5,570 nt of DNA, taken from a bacterium. Lineage in GTDB: Bacteria; Chloroflexota; Dormibacteria; Aeolococcales; Bog-877. The translations under genes were made by a program, and so were the position numbers. The notes under the pieces were generated by a model that did not search any database, had not been told where the DNA came from, and saw nothing but the letters and a program-made list of their open reading frames with translations. Below, in pieces: positions 5,515-5,570 of this stretch. Location of the stretch: assembly GCA_021798435.1 (NCBI GenBank), contig JAJZGN010000132.1, forward strand, positions 1-5,570. Direction: 5' to 3'. Each line of letters starts with the position of its first letter. Position 1 is the first letter of the stretch.

Positions 5515-5570
5515 ATGAAGCTGAGCGAATGGGCTCGAACCCAGGGTGTTCACCCCCGGACCGCCCTGCG
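5515..5570 (+). CDS. tnpA: IS607-family serine recombinase, N-terminal fragment (runs off the window)
   Basis: The 18 complete codons read MKLSEWARTQGVHPRTAL, continuing into an Arg codon cut by the window edge. This is the characteristic N terminus of IS607-type TnpA, a MerR-like helix-turn-helix (MKLSEWAR-x-QGV-x-x-x-TA) that sits before the serine resolvase catalytic domain. The enzyme cuts and rejoins DNA through a catalytic serine that lies beyond the window. AGCAGG touches the start codon. Elements of this group often also carry a tnpB gene downstream, which cannot be seen here. Confidence 0.8.
   Translation, partial: MKLSEWARTQGVHPRTAL

Larger units (their letters stand above)
5493..5570 (+). 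mobile_element. left part of an IS607-family element (cut by window edge)
   Basis: Identified by the start of its serine recombinase gene at 5515. IS607 elements carry tnpA near the left end, have no terminal inverted repeats or target duplications, and are thought to recombine at a GG dinucleotide. A small palindrome TACA-GG-TGTA at 5493-5502, centred on GG, lies just before tnpA and is my best guess for the left end. The true boundary could be anywhere in 5286-5514. Confidence 0.5.

Noticed and set aside
1..5570. CRISPR array, tRNA/rRNA, toxin-antitoxin or defence system
   Set aside because: I found no regularly spaced direct repeats, no cloverleaf sequence and no toxin, nuclease or other defence motif in the supported genes.

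Overview
The window is very GC-rich DNA with strong G/C bias at third codon positions. Three genes have a TANNNT-type -10 box that would start transcription at or within two bases of the start codon (leaderless mRNA). This points to an actinobacterium or a similarly GC-rich, leaderless-prone lineage. The genus cannot be told from the sequence.

Layout. (1) 1-198: short upstream region with a possible tail of a previous gene (stop at 127-129), then a compact control region with inverted repeat GCTAG-N5-CTAGC (161-175) and a -10 box TACACT (187-192) directly before the first gene. (2) 199-3922: a tight, overlapping four-gene operon on the + strand for a molybdate/tungstate-type oxyanion ABC transporter. 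It encodes a lipoprotein binding protein (ModA/WtpA-like), a permease (ModB-like), an ATPase (ModC-like) and a cytoplasmic regulator that joins a Xre-type helix-turn-helix to a molybdate-binding-protein-like sensor domain. Junctions overlap by 4, 20 and 8 bases, so translation is probably coupled. A perfect 12-bp stem inverted repeat sits exactly on the modA stop/modB start, followed by a second hairpin. (3) 3958-4134: a small basic hypothetical protein. (4) 4204-4596: a small membrane protein with its own leaderless-type promoter and a hairpin right after its stop. (5) 4597-4760: short spacer, with a possible gene relic on the - strand. (6) 4761-5285: a P-loop kinase-like protein of the FlaR/topology-modulation (adenylate-kinase-like) type, ending in a hairpin over its stop codon. 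(7) 5286-5514: noncoding. (8) 5515-end: the first 18 codons of an IS607-family serine recombinase, so an IS607-type element enters at the right edge.

How it works together (inference): the lipoprotein captures oxyanion outside the membrane and passes it to the ModB channel driven by ModC. The fourth protein probably reads the intracellular oxyanion with its sensor domain and represses or tunes the operon by binding the inverted repeat that overlaps the -35 region. The right third (from about 4600) has looser codon use and a mobile element, and looks like a less conserved accessory segment.

I found no CRISPR array, tRNA, rRNA or obvious defence system. The most unusual signals are the junction hairpins inside the transporter operon, the operator/leaderless promoter with its candidate self-encoded oxyanion sensor, and a GG-centred palindrome overlapping the tnpA -10 box.
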